Assembly (NCBI GenBank): GCA_021464245.1
Contig: JADCRB010000002.1
Span: 5,906,014-5,970,013 of the forward strand
Length of the DNA stretch: 64,000 nucleotides
From: Carallia brachiata
Lineage: Eukaryota > Streptophyta > Magnoliopsida > Malpighiales > Rhizophoraceae
Direction of reading: 5' to 3'
The position numbers and the translations under genes are program-made. Below are positions 36,920-49,036 of this stretch, one piece after another. The notes under the pieces were generated by a model, which was not told where the DNA came from, did no database searches, and saw nothing but the letters and a program-made list of their open reading frames with translations. The first letter of the stretch is position 1; each line of letters opens with the position of its first letter.

Positions 36920-38917
36920 CCTACAACAGTTGAATCTTTTGTGTGTGGTCAAAATTGGCTACGATTAAGCTCTCAACCCATTGACCTTCGACAAGCTATG
37001 GATGAAGTGGAAAAGATTCAAGATGTTTCTTTTGGTAATTATTTCTTTTAATTCAATTAAATGACTTACTTTATTTTAATAATTGAAAAAAATTCTATAT
37101 TTATTCTGCAGATTATTTATGTGAACTAATATACCTTTTTTTTTTTTTTTGATGTCTAGAGATTTTAGGATCATTCAATTATGATTGATGGTGAATGATT
37201 TTGGAAGTTGAATCAAGATTGTAGCAGGCTAGTAGTTTAACCATCAACAATCACTATTTTGATCATAGCAACTTTTAGAAAAACTTTAGATGAATTCATG
37301 TTTTTAACTTTGTTGTTTGTTCAAACTCGATGGCCTATGTCATTTGTAAACTAATTTGCAAATTTTGTTTTTATGGACTATGGAAAATTCTCTTTTTATG
37401 GGACTTTGGACACTTGAACTACGGATTATATTTTTCTAGTTGTTCTAGGGTCATATGTCAATAGGTGTTGTGATGAATTATTATCTTTATTTTGATGACA
37501 AAAAGAAAAACTTGTACGCTACGGTTCAAACTGCCTAACCGATCAAACCAATCTGCAACCGCTAATGACGGTTTGGTTGGTTTTACTTATATATTGGTTT
37601 GGTTGTAGTTTTGAAATTTATCAAACTGCCACTAACAGTTTGGTTTGAATATTAAGAACAAACCGCCCCAAATCAACCACGTATACCCCTACTGGCAAGG
37701 GACTCTTAACATATTGAAAGTCGTAAGAAAATTGATGAACCAATAATAGAAGTCTAGGTGACAACCTCCCAATCAGAGGAACAAACAAAAGCTTTCATCA
37801 ACAATATGAGAACGTCTAGCATTTTATATATCGATTTGGAACAAGGATGCAGTTTATCAGTTGTATAAAAACAGTGAGTTGTGTTATGTGTTATTAATAC
37901 TTATCCAACTATAACTAGGTTTCTTCCTTAAACCCCTTTCTTTCATCATCATTCTCACCTTGGCTAGTGTTAGCATGCATGTTTTGTTTGGTTTCAACTT
38001 GAGTTAAATAACTCATTAAAATTTAAAAAAAATCACTTATTTGCAAGAAATGAGGTGATTAAATCTCTTTATTCATGCAACTGACTCATACTGAGGACCG
38101 TTTCAAGTATAAGCAGTGATGTGCAGCGTTGGGAGTAGGCTCACTCGTCTGAACTCCAGTGGCGGAGTCACGCTCAACTTGTTAATACTCGAGAGGTGGG
38201 TGGACTCCTTTAGAGTTATTAAACGAGATTTTAACAAACGGTAGTTACTCTGACCTCAACCAAAAAATCCAATAACTGGCATATTCAGTAAGATCTTTTT
38301 TTTTCTGTTAAAAAAAAATTCCATCCATTCCTTTGGTAAAGGCAACGAGTCATATGTAGCATCGAAAATTTTTCCATTAGCATAATCATTGATTCATTCA
38401 TCAAATTGAAACGTATCACTGTTCTTTTTCTAACACTTAAATGTGTAGTGATTAGCTTATAGCAGTAAATTGGAGAAGAGTCACAGATTCCGAGGAACTG
38501 TAAAGAGGCACACAACATTTTAAGAAGTAAATCATCATAAATCTTAGGTGAATTTTTTAGGGAAATAAGAACCTTGTACTCTTAAAAAGATTAGTAACCA
38601 CTCAAACTAAGTTGAGTGCCAAATTGAAGCGTATAGATTAGAAAAGTCAGCATAATCGAGGTTTTTAGGGATTTATTATGGATAGTTACTTTTTATCTTA
38701 ATTTACAATTATCAATTAAAAATCAACATATCAACATTTCTCAATGACAAATTTGTAATCTATTTAATTTTCAACATTTTGATAGTCAATCAATATATGT
38801 CACGTATGAGCAACAAAAGTGAATGTCGCTAGCAAAATCCAAATTTTTATGGGTCTTAAAGTAAATTCTTTGTTTATACATAAGAGTCTGTTTTCTTCTA
38901 AAGTAATTAATGCAATA

Positions 38918-39263
38918 GTATGTATGTTTAGACTAATTTTCTTTTCCAAATAAGTCCTAGATGCCCAAATAATAAAAATGTTGGAAGTTTAAATTGCTTT
39001 TCTTGATAGTCCTCTTTATTCTTAAAGCTAAGGTATGTATGCTTAGACTAGTTTTCTTTTTCAAATAAGTCCTACATGCTCAAATAATAAAAAGGTTGGA
39101 GGTTTATATTGCATTTCTTTTTAGTCCTCTTTGTTCTTAAAGCTAAGGTATGAATGTTTAGACTAATTTTCTTTTCCAAAAAAATCATGCATGCCCAAAT
39201 AATAAAAAAGTTGGTGGTTTCAATTGCATTTCTTTTTGGTCCTCTTTATTCTTAAAGCTAAAG
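38918..39263. repeat. Tandem repeat, three copies of 115 bp
   Basis: gtatgtatgtttagactaat opens copy 1 at 38,918, with close variants at 39,033 and 39,148. Each copy holds aagtcctannatgcccaaat, aataaaaangttgg and gtcctctttattcttaaagc in the same order. Copies are about 85-90% alike by eye. No open frame. Confidence 0.9.
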
Positions 39264-39629
39264 GTCTACTTCTTCCATCTTTTTGTGTCATTAAAATTTA
39301 AGTTTCAAATAAAATAGTATTAGCCATAAGTTTGTGACTCAAAATTTTGAATGTTTAATTACATAATTGTAGCAGATTGATTTCACAATAGAGAACTCAA
39401 GAACTTCCATAAATTAAGAGTTCCAGTTTTCAAGTGTAGCTTTTCATTAGTGACATTTATAATCTCATTTGAGAAACCCTAAACTTCTATCCTCACATAG
39501 ATACAAGGAGTGTGCCTTTAATTGTATATAGAAAACAAAAAGAAAGTCTAAAAATATTGAAATGGTCCTCGATTTGTAGGAAATTTATGTTTTTTGTGAT
39601 TAGAAATCATTTGGCAGCCATGATTCAAT

Positions 39630-40100
39630 AATATTTTGTTTGTTTTGTGAGAGAAGTGTGAGAATAAAACACATGGGAAAACAAGTGGTAAGAGAAAGAA
39701 TTTTTCCTTGTTTGGGAAACCCATGAGAAAGAAAGTTCAAAAACTTAAAAACTTTTCTTTCCCAAACTAATGTTCTCACCGAATTGGTGAGGAAAATTGA
39801 AGGAAAGAAAGTTTTCTTTTTAGTTTTTGTTACTATATTATTTGTATACCCCTCTGTTTTAACCACTGAAAAACATACCAACTTATAAAATGGAGGACAT
39901 AAGAATAATTTGATAAATACTAGTTTTCTCTTTCCTTATTTTCTCAAAATATCCAAACAAAAAAGTTGCATTTTTATTTATTTTCTTTTCTTTCTATTTC
40001 TAACTAATCCAAATAATTTATAAGAAAATTATTTACCTTCACTTTATTTTTTTCTCACAACTTTCTTTCACTTCTATTCTGAATCCAAACAAAGTATAAG
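39630..40100. mobile_element. MITE-like element, opposite orientation to the 21-22 kb copies
   Basis: The left end is near attttgtttgttttgtgaga and the right end near ttctgaatccaaacaaagta, giving loose inverted ends around TTTGTTTGG. The interior has gaaagaaag and ttctcacaactttctttcac units like those of the 21.15-kb element in reverse. Boundaries are approximate. Confidence 0.4.
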
Positions 40101-40663
40101 AAGAAAATGATTAATGAAGATATAATATAGACAAAAACCTTGGAGAGACATATAGTAAAGATCAGGCTTCATTGGTTAAAAAATAATGATAAATAAAGCT
40201 TCATGAACCGGATTTATGCTCAAGGAACATAATCTTCAAGAAGCTGAGGCAAGAAAAGAAACAGCCCCTTTCCTGTTCTCCAATTTTAATCAGCTTGCTG
40301 CAGCATTATCCTCTTAACAAAGGCGTTGAAGTGCAAGTGAATATCTCTACTTGTCCATTTTCTCCACCACATGTTTCCAAAAAGACCAAAGACATTTTGT
40401 TTTCATATAGTTATAAGAATATCACAGAGTTTTTGTTGCAAAAATTCCTTGATTCGTGTAAGACTTAAGGCCGCGGGTGCAAGTAAACAAAATATTATTT
40501 TGTTTTTTTTTTTTTTTTTTGTCAAAAATCAATTTGTTATACAACTAGATCGATATAATGTATAACCATATATTTTTTTTTTGACTAAATATATAACCAT
40601 ATCAGTAAAACATACAACAAATTGTTAATAAATATAATGACATCCTATACATGTACTATTAAG

Positions 40664-41164
40664 GGGATAAACATTTTTTTAGTCCTAAACCTTTAGGTTT
40701 TTTTACGTTTGAGTCCTAAACCTTTTTGATATTTCATTTGAGTCCTAAACCTTTTAATTTTCTACCAAATTAGCCCATCTGTTTAACAAAAGTGATCAAT
40801 CTATTAAAAAATAATTTTAACTTTACAAAAAATTATTTAAAAAAGATTAAATATATGAATTGAATGTTTTTTTGTATAAAAAAACATGCATGTTACCTAT
40901 TTAATTTGTATATTTGTTGATTAAAAAAATATTTAATATGCATATTTTGTTGATGAAAAAAATATTTAACTCATGTATTTAAGCTTCTTTAAATGATTTT
41001 TATTAAATTAAACTCACTTATTAATAAATTGACTACTTTTCGTAACTTAAAGGACTGATATAATAAAAAATTAAAAGATTTAGAACTCAAATGAAATGTT
41101 AAAAAGGTTTAGGACTCAAACGTAAAAAAACCTAAAGATTTAGGACTCTAAAAATGCTTATCCC
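40664..41164. mobile_element. Mutator-like MITE with long inverted repeats and 11-bp target duplication
   Basis: GTACTATTAAG stands at 40,653-40,663 and again, identical, at 41,165-41,175. Inside, the left end GGGATAAACATTTTTTTAGT matches the reverse complement of the right end for about 110 bp at roughly 85% identity, including the repeated unit tttgagtcctaaacctttt. Duplications of 9-11 bp with long inverted ends are typical of Mutator-like elements. The 501-bp element has no open frame. Confidence 0.85.
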
Positions 41165-41728
41165 GTACTATTAAGTCTATTTTAATTGTTCTTTTTTCTT
41201 TGCATATTCTAACTTTTTTTACTTTCACAACAAAAAAAAAAAAAAAAAGCAAAGATTATTTGATAAAAGCGTAAAAGAACTTCTCCTGTATAACTTGTTT
41301 AAAACAAGATTTTTGGATACCAAAATATTTATTTTATGAGCACTGTTATATTTTTAGATAAAAAATTATCTGAAAAATTGTTTAAATATAATTGATTGTA
41401 TTCAGTTTGTAATTACTTCGATTTTAAGTGTAATTAAAAAAAATAAAAAAATTATTATTATTTATTTAGACACTATATCTAGCTAATTGTATTTTAAATA
41501 CAACCAGTTGGATTTAGACATTTTTTCAGATAATTTTTCTTTTAAAAATATAACTTTTTCTTTTTTTTTTTTTCAGGAAATCCGTGATATTTTTGGAATT
41601 ACACCTTTTTTTTTCACCTTGTGATTTTTTTTTTCCCCCAATACTTCAAGATTATGTTACAAATGCTGGAACTGGGAGCCTCTTTGTCACAGTGTTGTCA
41701 TTAGAACGGTTTTGGTTGGCCAACAGGG

Positions 41729-43293
41729 ATGGCAACAGCTCTGCAGCTATGGCCAATATCTTCATCTGCTGCTTTCTTGAACAAGAAGAGTCTCAAAAGC
41801 TGCTATTCTGCTTCAATTCAACCTCACAAATCCAAGTCAAAACGCTTCAAGACCAAAGCTATCAAAGAAAAAACAGAAGACATCAAAAACCCATCTCCTC
41901 CCCCTCCTCCTGCTTCTGCTGAGGAATTTACTAAGAAATATGGCCTCGAAGCTGGTCTTTGGAAGGTAACCCATTTCTTTATTTGTTGGGGTTTCTTCAT
42001 TTTGCTTGATTTTGCCTTTGCTTAATGCAAAATTTTGTACTATAACTGCTTTTACTGTTTTATTTTCTTGGTCCGATGAAGTTAACGTTGTCTTATCAGT
42101 TGCAGCAATCACGAGTAAAAGTAAATTTCAAAGCTTTTGAAGTGGGAAAATATTAGGTAGCAAATAAATTTCAAAGGTTTTGAAATAGAAAAATATTATG
42201 TAGGAATATTTAGATTTCAACAAAGTATAAACAAAATGATACGGTAGATGATTAAAATTTTAAAAAAAATAAAAAAAGATAAATTGTTAGATGTTATTTG
42301 ATGACTTTGTGACTATTTGTTGTTGTAGAAGCTGCGTAATGATGTTCTTTGAAGTAATGGGAATTTGATATGCACTTTAATCAGTTGCAGGTGAATTCTG
42401 AGAAAGCTCTGCAACAAAACTAAAAACAAGAATAGAAATGAATTATCTGTTATGTATGTTGAATCTTGTATGATTTATGCTATTTTCAAGTTTTAATTTC
42501 TAGCTAGGCTTAAGTATCTGAGTTTTGATGAAGGTTTATCGGTAGCATGATTGCAGATGAGATGCCAAACAAAGTTGTTAATTAGCACTTAGTAGTCAGA
42601 ATGATGCTTCAATCTCGTTGATTGAGAAGTCATGTTGTCCCATTTAATTTTTCTTTTTCTCTTCCTCTTTTTTGGCTTCATTGCACGTAGAAGAATAATG
42701 CTTTAGTAACATTACAAGTACATCAGAAACTCCTTCTCCTTACATGGGATTTCTGCTCTTTTTAGAAGAAATTTAGTGTCGTAGCTATAAATTCAGTGAT
42801 GTTCTTAGTTGGTAAAACGAACAGCCTGATATTTTTGCCCCCTACATGTTATCTATGTACGAAGATATTCAGTTCAAAAGAGGAGGGAAAGGAAGATGGT
42901 GAGACGAAGTCGAGGGGAGATCAAGCCAAGGAGCTTCTAGCAAAGTATGGAGGAGCTTATCTAGCCACGTCCATTACTCTGTCACTGATCTCATTCTCAC
43001 TCTGTTATGCACTGATCAGTGCTGGCATTGATGTCCAAGCTTTGCTGCAAAAGGTAATTGCACCAAGCAACGTATTTGTGCACTATTAATTCAGCCATTT
43101 GGGCAGGGAGCTTACCATTCTATTGCATTTTCAGGTGGGAATTTCTACTGATGCGACTGGAGAGAAAGTTGGTACCTTCGCTCTGGCGTATGCTGCCCAC
43201 AAGGCTGCCTCTCCGATAAGGTTTCCCCCTACCGTAGCGCTCACCCCTGTTGTTGCTAGTTGGATTGGAAAGAGAGTTGATAAAGAAAAGTAA
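41729..43293 (+). CDS. Plastid-type DUF1279 (FAM210-like) membrane protein
   Basis: Three exons, all phase 0: 41,729-41,965, 42,865-43,053 and 43,135-43,293, giving 194 residues. Residues 1-50 are rich in Ser, Lys and Ala with few acidic residues, like a chloroplast transit peptide. After a Pro-rich stretch the DUF1279 domain begins near residue 100 (AKELLAKYGGAYLATSITLS), with one membrane segment (YLATSITLSLISFSLCYALI) and the conserved end RFPPTVALTPVVASWIGKRV. Animal FAM210 proteins sit in mitochondria; the plant homologue's exact role is not established. The exon 2 acceptor (tacgaag) is weak but is the only one that keeps frame. It converges on the E2F gene, whose stop codon lies 866 bases on. 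Confidence 0.87.
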
Positions 43294-44158
43294 CTCAGAC
43301 AGTCTTCAAATTCCCTTTTTTTTTTTTTTTCCCCCTCTATGACATATGTAATCATCCATTAGATACATTACTAGGCCAGACTGATTGAACACTTGAGTCT
43401 CTGTTTTCAATACTACATGGTAATTAATTTTGGCAGTGCCTTCTGTTTAACATTGTTGTTGCTAAATCAACAAGACTCCCTCTACATGTGACAGATAAAA
43501 ATGAAGCATGAAAACCTTGGGAGTATGCATCCAAATGCCAGAAAGGCAACAGCTTGACTCATATCCAAACATTACAAAATTTTCGAATAAGAACCAACTC
43601 AAGAGGCTGGAATTCAGTGATTAAAAATTAACACCCTACAATCTATCACACCATTGAAGATTTTCAAATGCAGCTATCTTTTTTCAAACTTGCCAAAGGG
43701 ATGCCCAAGCTCACAATTCAATCTAGTATAACAAAGAGGAATACATCAGCTTTAGATGTTGCCGTTCTTAGTTCTTGTCAGGTGAAGAATTGCCATCAAA
43801 GTACATCTTACCTAATTTTAATACCTAACCAGGTCCCCAACTAGGGAATACAACAAAGCATCGAAACGGAGTAATTTACAGGGATTAAGCTGAAAAGACC
43901 GCAATGGCCTTGCTCATTTGCAATAGGAATTACATGGATCATCTGTATTACTTACGCAACTGTACAATGAACGAGCAACCTCGTATGCATTCTTTAGTTC
44001 CTTGCAGGGACTTAATTTAACAATCATGAGGGAAGTTGAGGGAGCCTTCAATATATTATCTAGAAAATTGGCGATACTGAAGGAGATGCAGGGACACCAA
44101 TGGTTCCCATCCAAAAGCAGGATCATACCATTTGCTCAACTTCAGCAGCACTTCCCCA
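43294..44158. other. Convergent 3' region between DUF1279 and E2F
   Basis: No open frame of note. Probably the two 3' UTRs facing each other; a T-tract follows the DUF1279 stop at about 43,317. Minus-strand sequence near 43,560-44,158 is probably the 3' UTR of E2F. Confidence 0.5.
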
Positions 44159-47100
44159 CTACCCTGCATTCGTATTGGTGGAGGATGGCACTTCTGTTGG
44201 ATTGGTTGGTGGAGTTTGGGGCCGCGGTGTGCTGACATTAGTCAAGCCGTAGTCATCTTGAAGTGTAGTAAATTCATTCCATTCAGCTATAGTTGAGAAT
44301 CAAGGGACATATATTTCAGTATTGAATACGATAGGGAACAAGAGAATAACAATTAGGCGACTAAAATGCAACTATTGGCAAGGATACCTTCAGTACCCCA
44401 CATGTCGGTAATGCTTACATCAGCATCTGACAGCAGCCAGTAATCAGCATTGCTCTGCAAGAGAAAAAATAAAAATTAACAAAGAACAGAAAGCAAAACT
44501 ATGAATTCCCAAATGGAAGTCCTTGGTTGGTAGATTACATATCTTAGTCTATTCTTCTAACATGTGTGGAACAATTGTATGTTTAAGATCTCCAATTTCA
44601 GTAATCAGAAGAAAGTATCATGGTGGGTTCAAGCTAAAAGAATACGATGCTAAACCACTTAATGTTTGAGATGAGTCAATTATTTTAGGATCAATTTTAT
44701 GCTGATGCTTAAATTTTACCGACATGCCAGGAATCATAACTGTCAACAGCTTGCACCTTTCTGAAATCAGTAACATCGAACAAGAAGCCAAACTTACATC
44801 AACATCTGAGGGAACAATCTTCATGATTCCACTAACAAAGTCCTGTGAGGCATTAAGATCTGAGCAGAGTCCATGAACATCTTGTTCCTGAATTTCAAAC
44901 TCCTTTCCACTTCCCTCCCCTGTGACAATTGTTGTTGCTGGATTTTCATTAAAGCTCGAACTTGATGGACAGTTTGGAGGTGGTTCAGCACCATGAATCT
45001 CCTCAAATTTCTCTTCAAATTGACTACAATTATAAAAGAGAGGGATAAGTAAGTGAGAGATAAGTAAAGGCATTAGACAAGTTAGTTGCTGTAATTCCCC
45101 AATCAACAATCAATCATCACTTCCCAGCATTGAGTTTTATGTCCGCAAATTAGATTAAACATCGTAAAGAAGCATCCATGCCTGACAAGATAAACATCTA
45201 TGGGACCCATTGTGCTTCTGAGAACTATCCTATATCTCCTCTGTGGATACTCTGCAGCCTGCTGCAAAAAGGAAAAAATCTTACGTGGAATACAGAGATG
45301 TGAGGACAACTTCCCCCGATTCACTGTTTTCAAATTACCTCATCAGGATCTGGGACTTCCAAAGTAGTGCCATGTGGTGCTTTGATTGCTATCAAGGTCT
45401 CATTCTGTTAGAAGCAAAAAATTATATACACTATCAATTTTGACAATCATTATTTTTTTATATTAAAAAAAAAAAAGGCAGACAAGCAACAAGAAAAAAC
45501 TTGTGACCAACAAGCAGGGAAAAGAAAAGACCTGGAAGCAGGGCAAGCTCTTGATGTCTTCCTCCGTGACGAAAAGCCACCTAAGATAGTAAAATTGTTA
45601 AAAGAGCTGCCCACAGCTAACAGTAGCATAAGTCATTGATATTGGATCAGATAAGAATAGATTACTTTTGATTGTTATCATCTTCACTGAGATCCCTCAG
45701 TCTTTCTTGCATTTCTCTGCAACATCTTTTAGCCTCAGCATTATCCAAACTTGTAAACAAGATCTATATAACAGATACATATATGCATATGCAGAAGATA
45801 AATTGCATAACCTTATTTGTTCATCTAATCTGTCCTCTTCAATGGAAAGGTTTTGGACTTCTGCCTGCAAGGAAAGAACATTGGAATAAAGTCCTCTACA
45901 AATTTGCCTTACATTAAATCTGCCAATGGGCCAGGGTCAACAGAAGTGGTGCTTGACACTTCATTTCTTAAATCCTCCATATACAGTTATCACAACGGGA
46001 AAAACTTAAAAGGGGGGGGGGGGGGGGAACAAAACCAAAAGTAGAAACAACAAAAACAGGTTTTGCAAACTCTGGGTTCCAAAAGAGTGTGGAAACTGCC
46101 ATCAGTTACTGCATACCTGCAAGCTAGCAATATTATCATCGGATTGGCCAGGCCTTGAGACATCAAGTCCCCTGATTTCCATCAACGATCAAGTTACTTC
46201 TCAACTTAATTTTTTAAAGCCAAAAAGAATTTGTTAAAGCGGAAACGAATTTAAGATAAGAGACATTGAAAAAAATAATAATATAAAGGACATACTTCCA
46301 CTGAATTCTGTTTTTGAGCTTCTTTTCTATCAGACCAATGCCTTCGAGGACATTGGTTATGTCATATATCCGCCTCTTTTGGACCTGTTGCACAGAAAAA
46401 ACGAAAATATTCAACTAGTGAAATTTTACAATGCAACGAAAATTGAAAATTTGACCATCACCTCTAAAGTGTCAGCAGCTTTATTAAGATCAAGCATACC
46501 ATCTTCAGCATGTTTGATCAGATTAATGAACTTCTTTGTCAGGAGGCCTGAATCAGAATCACACAACATATTAATAACCTTACATCATACATACTTCTAT
46601 ACACAAAATGTTGTAATTAGAGACTTGCAAGCTCATCCACTAAGCGTAGCTTTTGAAATCAACACATTAACACGGAAGCAAATGTTACCTAGAGAGCTGT
46701 CATAACGACAAGGACCAGTTGGCGTAAGATTATAACCGGGAGAGCCTGCCAATTAAAAAGCTCAATACAATTATGTACTACAATTCTATTCTTCCCCACA
46801 AGTACTACCAAAAATCTCACCAAGACTTAGAGTAGTGTTCTGAGTTCCCAATTTATTAGTCTTTGAAAGTCTTGATGTCTTCGGTGTTTTCCCAACTTTT
46901 CCTGTTACAGGTGTCTGAAGGGGGCTGGCCATTATCTCAGTGTAACCAGGACCAGTATTCCACTCGCTCGAGTCAGCTTCCCGATCTGCTGCGTCACTCT
47001 TCCGCTTTAATGGCTGATAGTTTTCATTTTTGTTTTCAGATCTCAATTAGCAACGAGCTTACATATACTTGGGTCACATATTAACCAGATAACCATGTGA

Positions 47101-49036
47101 ATCCTAGCATGTGTACTTTTTGCATGTGCAATGGTATGTACAGGAAAAAGAGTTGGATGTACTAAGTATTATGGATTCAAAATGCATATGCACGCACATT
47201 AAGTTTCATATTTGAGTATTCTAGCATTTGCATATGTGCATTGCATGCCAACGCTTTCCCTAGAAATTTGGCTGATTTTTATAGCCAACTAACTAAATAA
47301 GAAAATATGGCTTATGAGATACGAAAAACAATAATCATATGGCAAGTCTAGTTAAATTAAATTTTATACTCAAATCCTACTCGACTGATGTCCTTTTCAC
47401 CCAATCTGTCCCACAATCTTGAGCATGCTTCTCAAGAGAAGCATTGTAAAACGACTCCTTTATAACATTTATGCCATTTAGCTCTTATAAGATTTGTGCT
47501 ACACCTTGCAAAACAACCAAAATTCACCTTTTCAGGTTAAATAGCTATTTCTTCCCTAATTTTCTGGGTTTTTTTTTTTTTTTTCCCTCTTTCTTATACA
47601 AGTGACACATATGCAGAATAATGCCCTTCTGTTCTTGCATTATGATGGAGGACAAACAAGCAAAATAAAGAACTAACACGGGAATCCACCAGAAACTAAG
47701 TTTTGAACTCAATACTCAATAGCAATTTCAATATTCATAGCTGGTCTCCCTTACGAAAATGACCTTGAGCCATCTTCAAAACAACGAAGAGACTAGATAA
47801 GTAAGTTAACAAGACCATTCCCTCTATTGAGGAGTTGGAGTTGGAGCTTGGCTTGTTAAAGGGTCTTTCATGGTCTCCGATCAGGAAAGAAAGCTAGCAC
47901 AGAGAAATGAACCTTGTTTTTGAGCAAGATCGAGATAGCTAGGAACTAGATAGGAAATAATATAACCTAATAAAGTCTCATAATATAGTAAATAACTATC
48001 AGAAGTAATAGAAACTTTCCTTCCTAATTCTTCACCACGTTATCTTTTAAATTCATCTCAGCAAGACTAGTGGTAAAAATTTATTGCCAAAATTGTAAGG
48101 TCAAAATTCACCACAGCAACTCCAGCAAACAATTAAAGGTCGATCATACAACTAAGTAACAATTATTGCAATTTCCTCTCTTCCCTTGATACGAACACCT
48201 AAAAACAGGGAAAAAAAATAAACACACTGGGAAAAATGGCAACCAAAAGTTGGCTCATGTAAGAACTATTTGGCACAACAAATTCACTTAAAACACGGAC
48301 AACAAAACTTGTCACCTAATTCACATCTTTTAAGCTAAACTACTGCAATTTCCTCTCTTCCCTTGATACGAACACGTAAAAACAGGGAAAAACAAAACAC
48401 ACACAGGGAAAAATGGCAACCAAAAGTTGACTAATTTAAGAACTAATTGGCACAGCGTATTCATTTAAAACATGGACGGCAAAACTTGTCACCAAATTCA
48501 CATCTTTTAAGCTAAAGTTCATGAACTAGACCTTAATAAGGTGAATTATGGCAACTAATAATCCTTATAAGCACAAGAACACAACAATTTCATCAAACCC
48601 CTCTATAAACAGACAACTCAAATCAGCCGAACAAAAACTGCAGACCGAAATCCGATCGTAAAAGCTAAATCAAACCATTAAATTTCACGAGAAAATCAAC
48701 CAAAAAATGTGATCAAAACCAAAACCAAACAGATCTTCACCATGGAAATTAACAACAATAATGGAAAAACCCAAAACCGAAGAAGGAAAACATTAAAAAA
48801 AAACTGTCAGAACAATCAAAAGGGAAAATACTCACTGGAGGTTTGACAACAATGGCATCGGCTTCGTGATCGTGGTGGGACGGCTCGGCGGCGGCGGCGG
48901 CGCCGAAGCGGTGGTAGTTGCCGGGAGGCAAGAACGGCGGCTTCATAGAAGAGAAAGGCGGCAGCCGCTTGAAGGCACTCTGGGCGGCGTTCTGCGGCTG
49001 AGTTGCAGTCGGATTCGGCGCTTGCGAATTTGACAT
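44159..49036 (-). CDS. E2F: E2F transcription factor (E2FA/E2FB type), 14 exons
   Basis: Activating E2F that binds TTTSSCGC sites with a DP partner and is held by retinoblastoma protein. Exons (high to low): 49036-48836, 47013-46821, 46745-46689, 46547-46462, 46384-46296, 46171-46117, 45864-45812, 45716-45666, 45580-45532, 45404-45339, 45258-45182, 45023-44798, 44454-44388, 44286-44159. Phases agree throughout; 465 residues, close to the usual size. The DNA-binding domain spans about 130-209 with [14 protein letters not shown] coiled-coil dimerisation region (AEVQNLS to LSEDDNN) follows, then the marked box ([17 protein letters not shown]) and the C-terminal RB-binding motif [16 protein letters not shown] (405-420). 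The intron after 45,182 starts with GC, not GT. A near-match E2F site (TTTGGCGA, 49,176) lies upstream, so self-regulation is possible. From memory closest to E2FB. Confidence 0.94.
46012..46027. repeat. G16 homopolymer in an E2F intron
   Basis: Sixteen G in a row on the plus strand, inside the E2F intron between 46,117 and 45,864. Long G/C runs are rare in plant DNA and prone to length errors in sequencing. Confidence 0.9.
48165..48518. repeat. 177-bp tandem duplication in E2F intron 1
   Basis: gcaatttcctctcttccctt starts the matching part at about 48,168 and again at 48,345. Both copies continue through gatacgaacac, gggaaaaatggcaaccaaaa and aacttgtcacc to cacatcttttaagctaaa. Identity is about 85-90% by eye. 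Intron 1 is the longest intron of the gene (1.8 kb). Confidence 0.9.

Larger units (their letters stand above)
33992..37051 (+). pseudogene. hAT transposase (BED zinc finger, RICESLEEPER/Ac-like), broken
   Basis: Starts at an ATG preceded by a likely acceptor (ctttag). An acidic N-terminus is followed by the BED finger: IWDHFKRYDD, CNYCNKSYAS, then SNLWVHLDFQCKKY (34,225-34,360). Next come the RNase-H-like core (CLTIDAWTSVQTFNYMCLTA, FILTVDNGSSND), WNSTYLMLEAV, LDPCYKMKHAKF, and the C-terminal dimerisation region (APESTFSTSGKILDQFRSSL, resuming after the insertion as FVCGQNWLRLSS). Damage includes a TAA at 34,154-34,156, a frameshift at an A-run near 34,310, a TGA at 34,853-34,855 and others, plus the insertion. 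Domain order is complete, so it derives from a full-length autonomous element, now inactive. Confidence 0.87.
32940..37691 (+). mobile_element. hAT transposon with both ends and perfect 8-bp target duplication (4.75 kb)
   Basis: CTGGCAAG occurs at 32,932-32,939 and again at 37,692-37,699. Just inside, the left end TAGGGCTGTACA and the reverse complement of the right end TAGGGGTATACG form imperfect inverted repeats (9 of 12). Subterminal aaaccg/cggttt and ggtttggtt motifs crowd both ends (32,955-33,110 and 37,515-37,675), as in Ac-like elements. The interior encodes a BED-finger hAT transposase, now a pseudogene, and carries a nested insertion at 36,061-36,919. Without that insertion it would be about 3.9 kb, a normal size for an autonomous Ac-type element. 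Confidence 0.88.
37692..41728. other. Intergenic, repeat-bearing
   Basis: No gene is supported before the DUF1279 gene at 41,729. The stretch contains a 115-bp tandem repeat, a MITE-like copy (about 39,630-40,100) and a Mutator-like MITE. The last 150 bases are probably 5' UTR or core promoter of the DUF1279 gene, with a long T-tract and AG at about 41,577 that could be a 5'-UTR acceptor. Confidence 0.45.
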
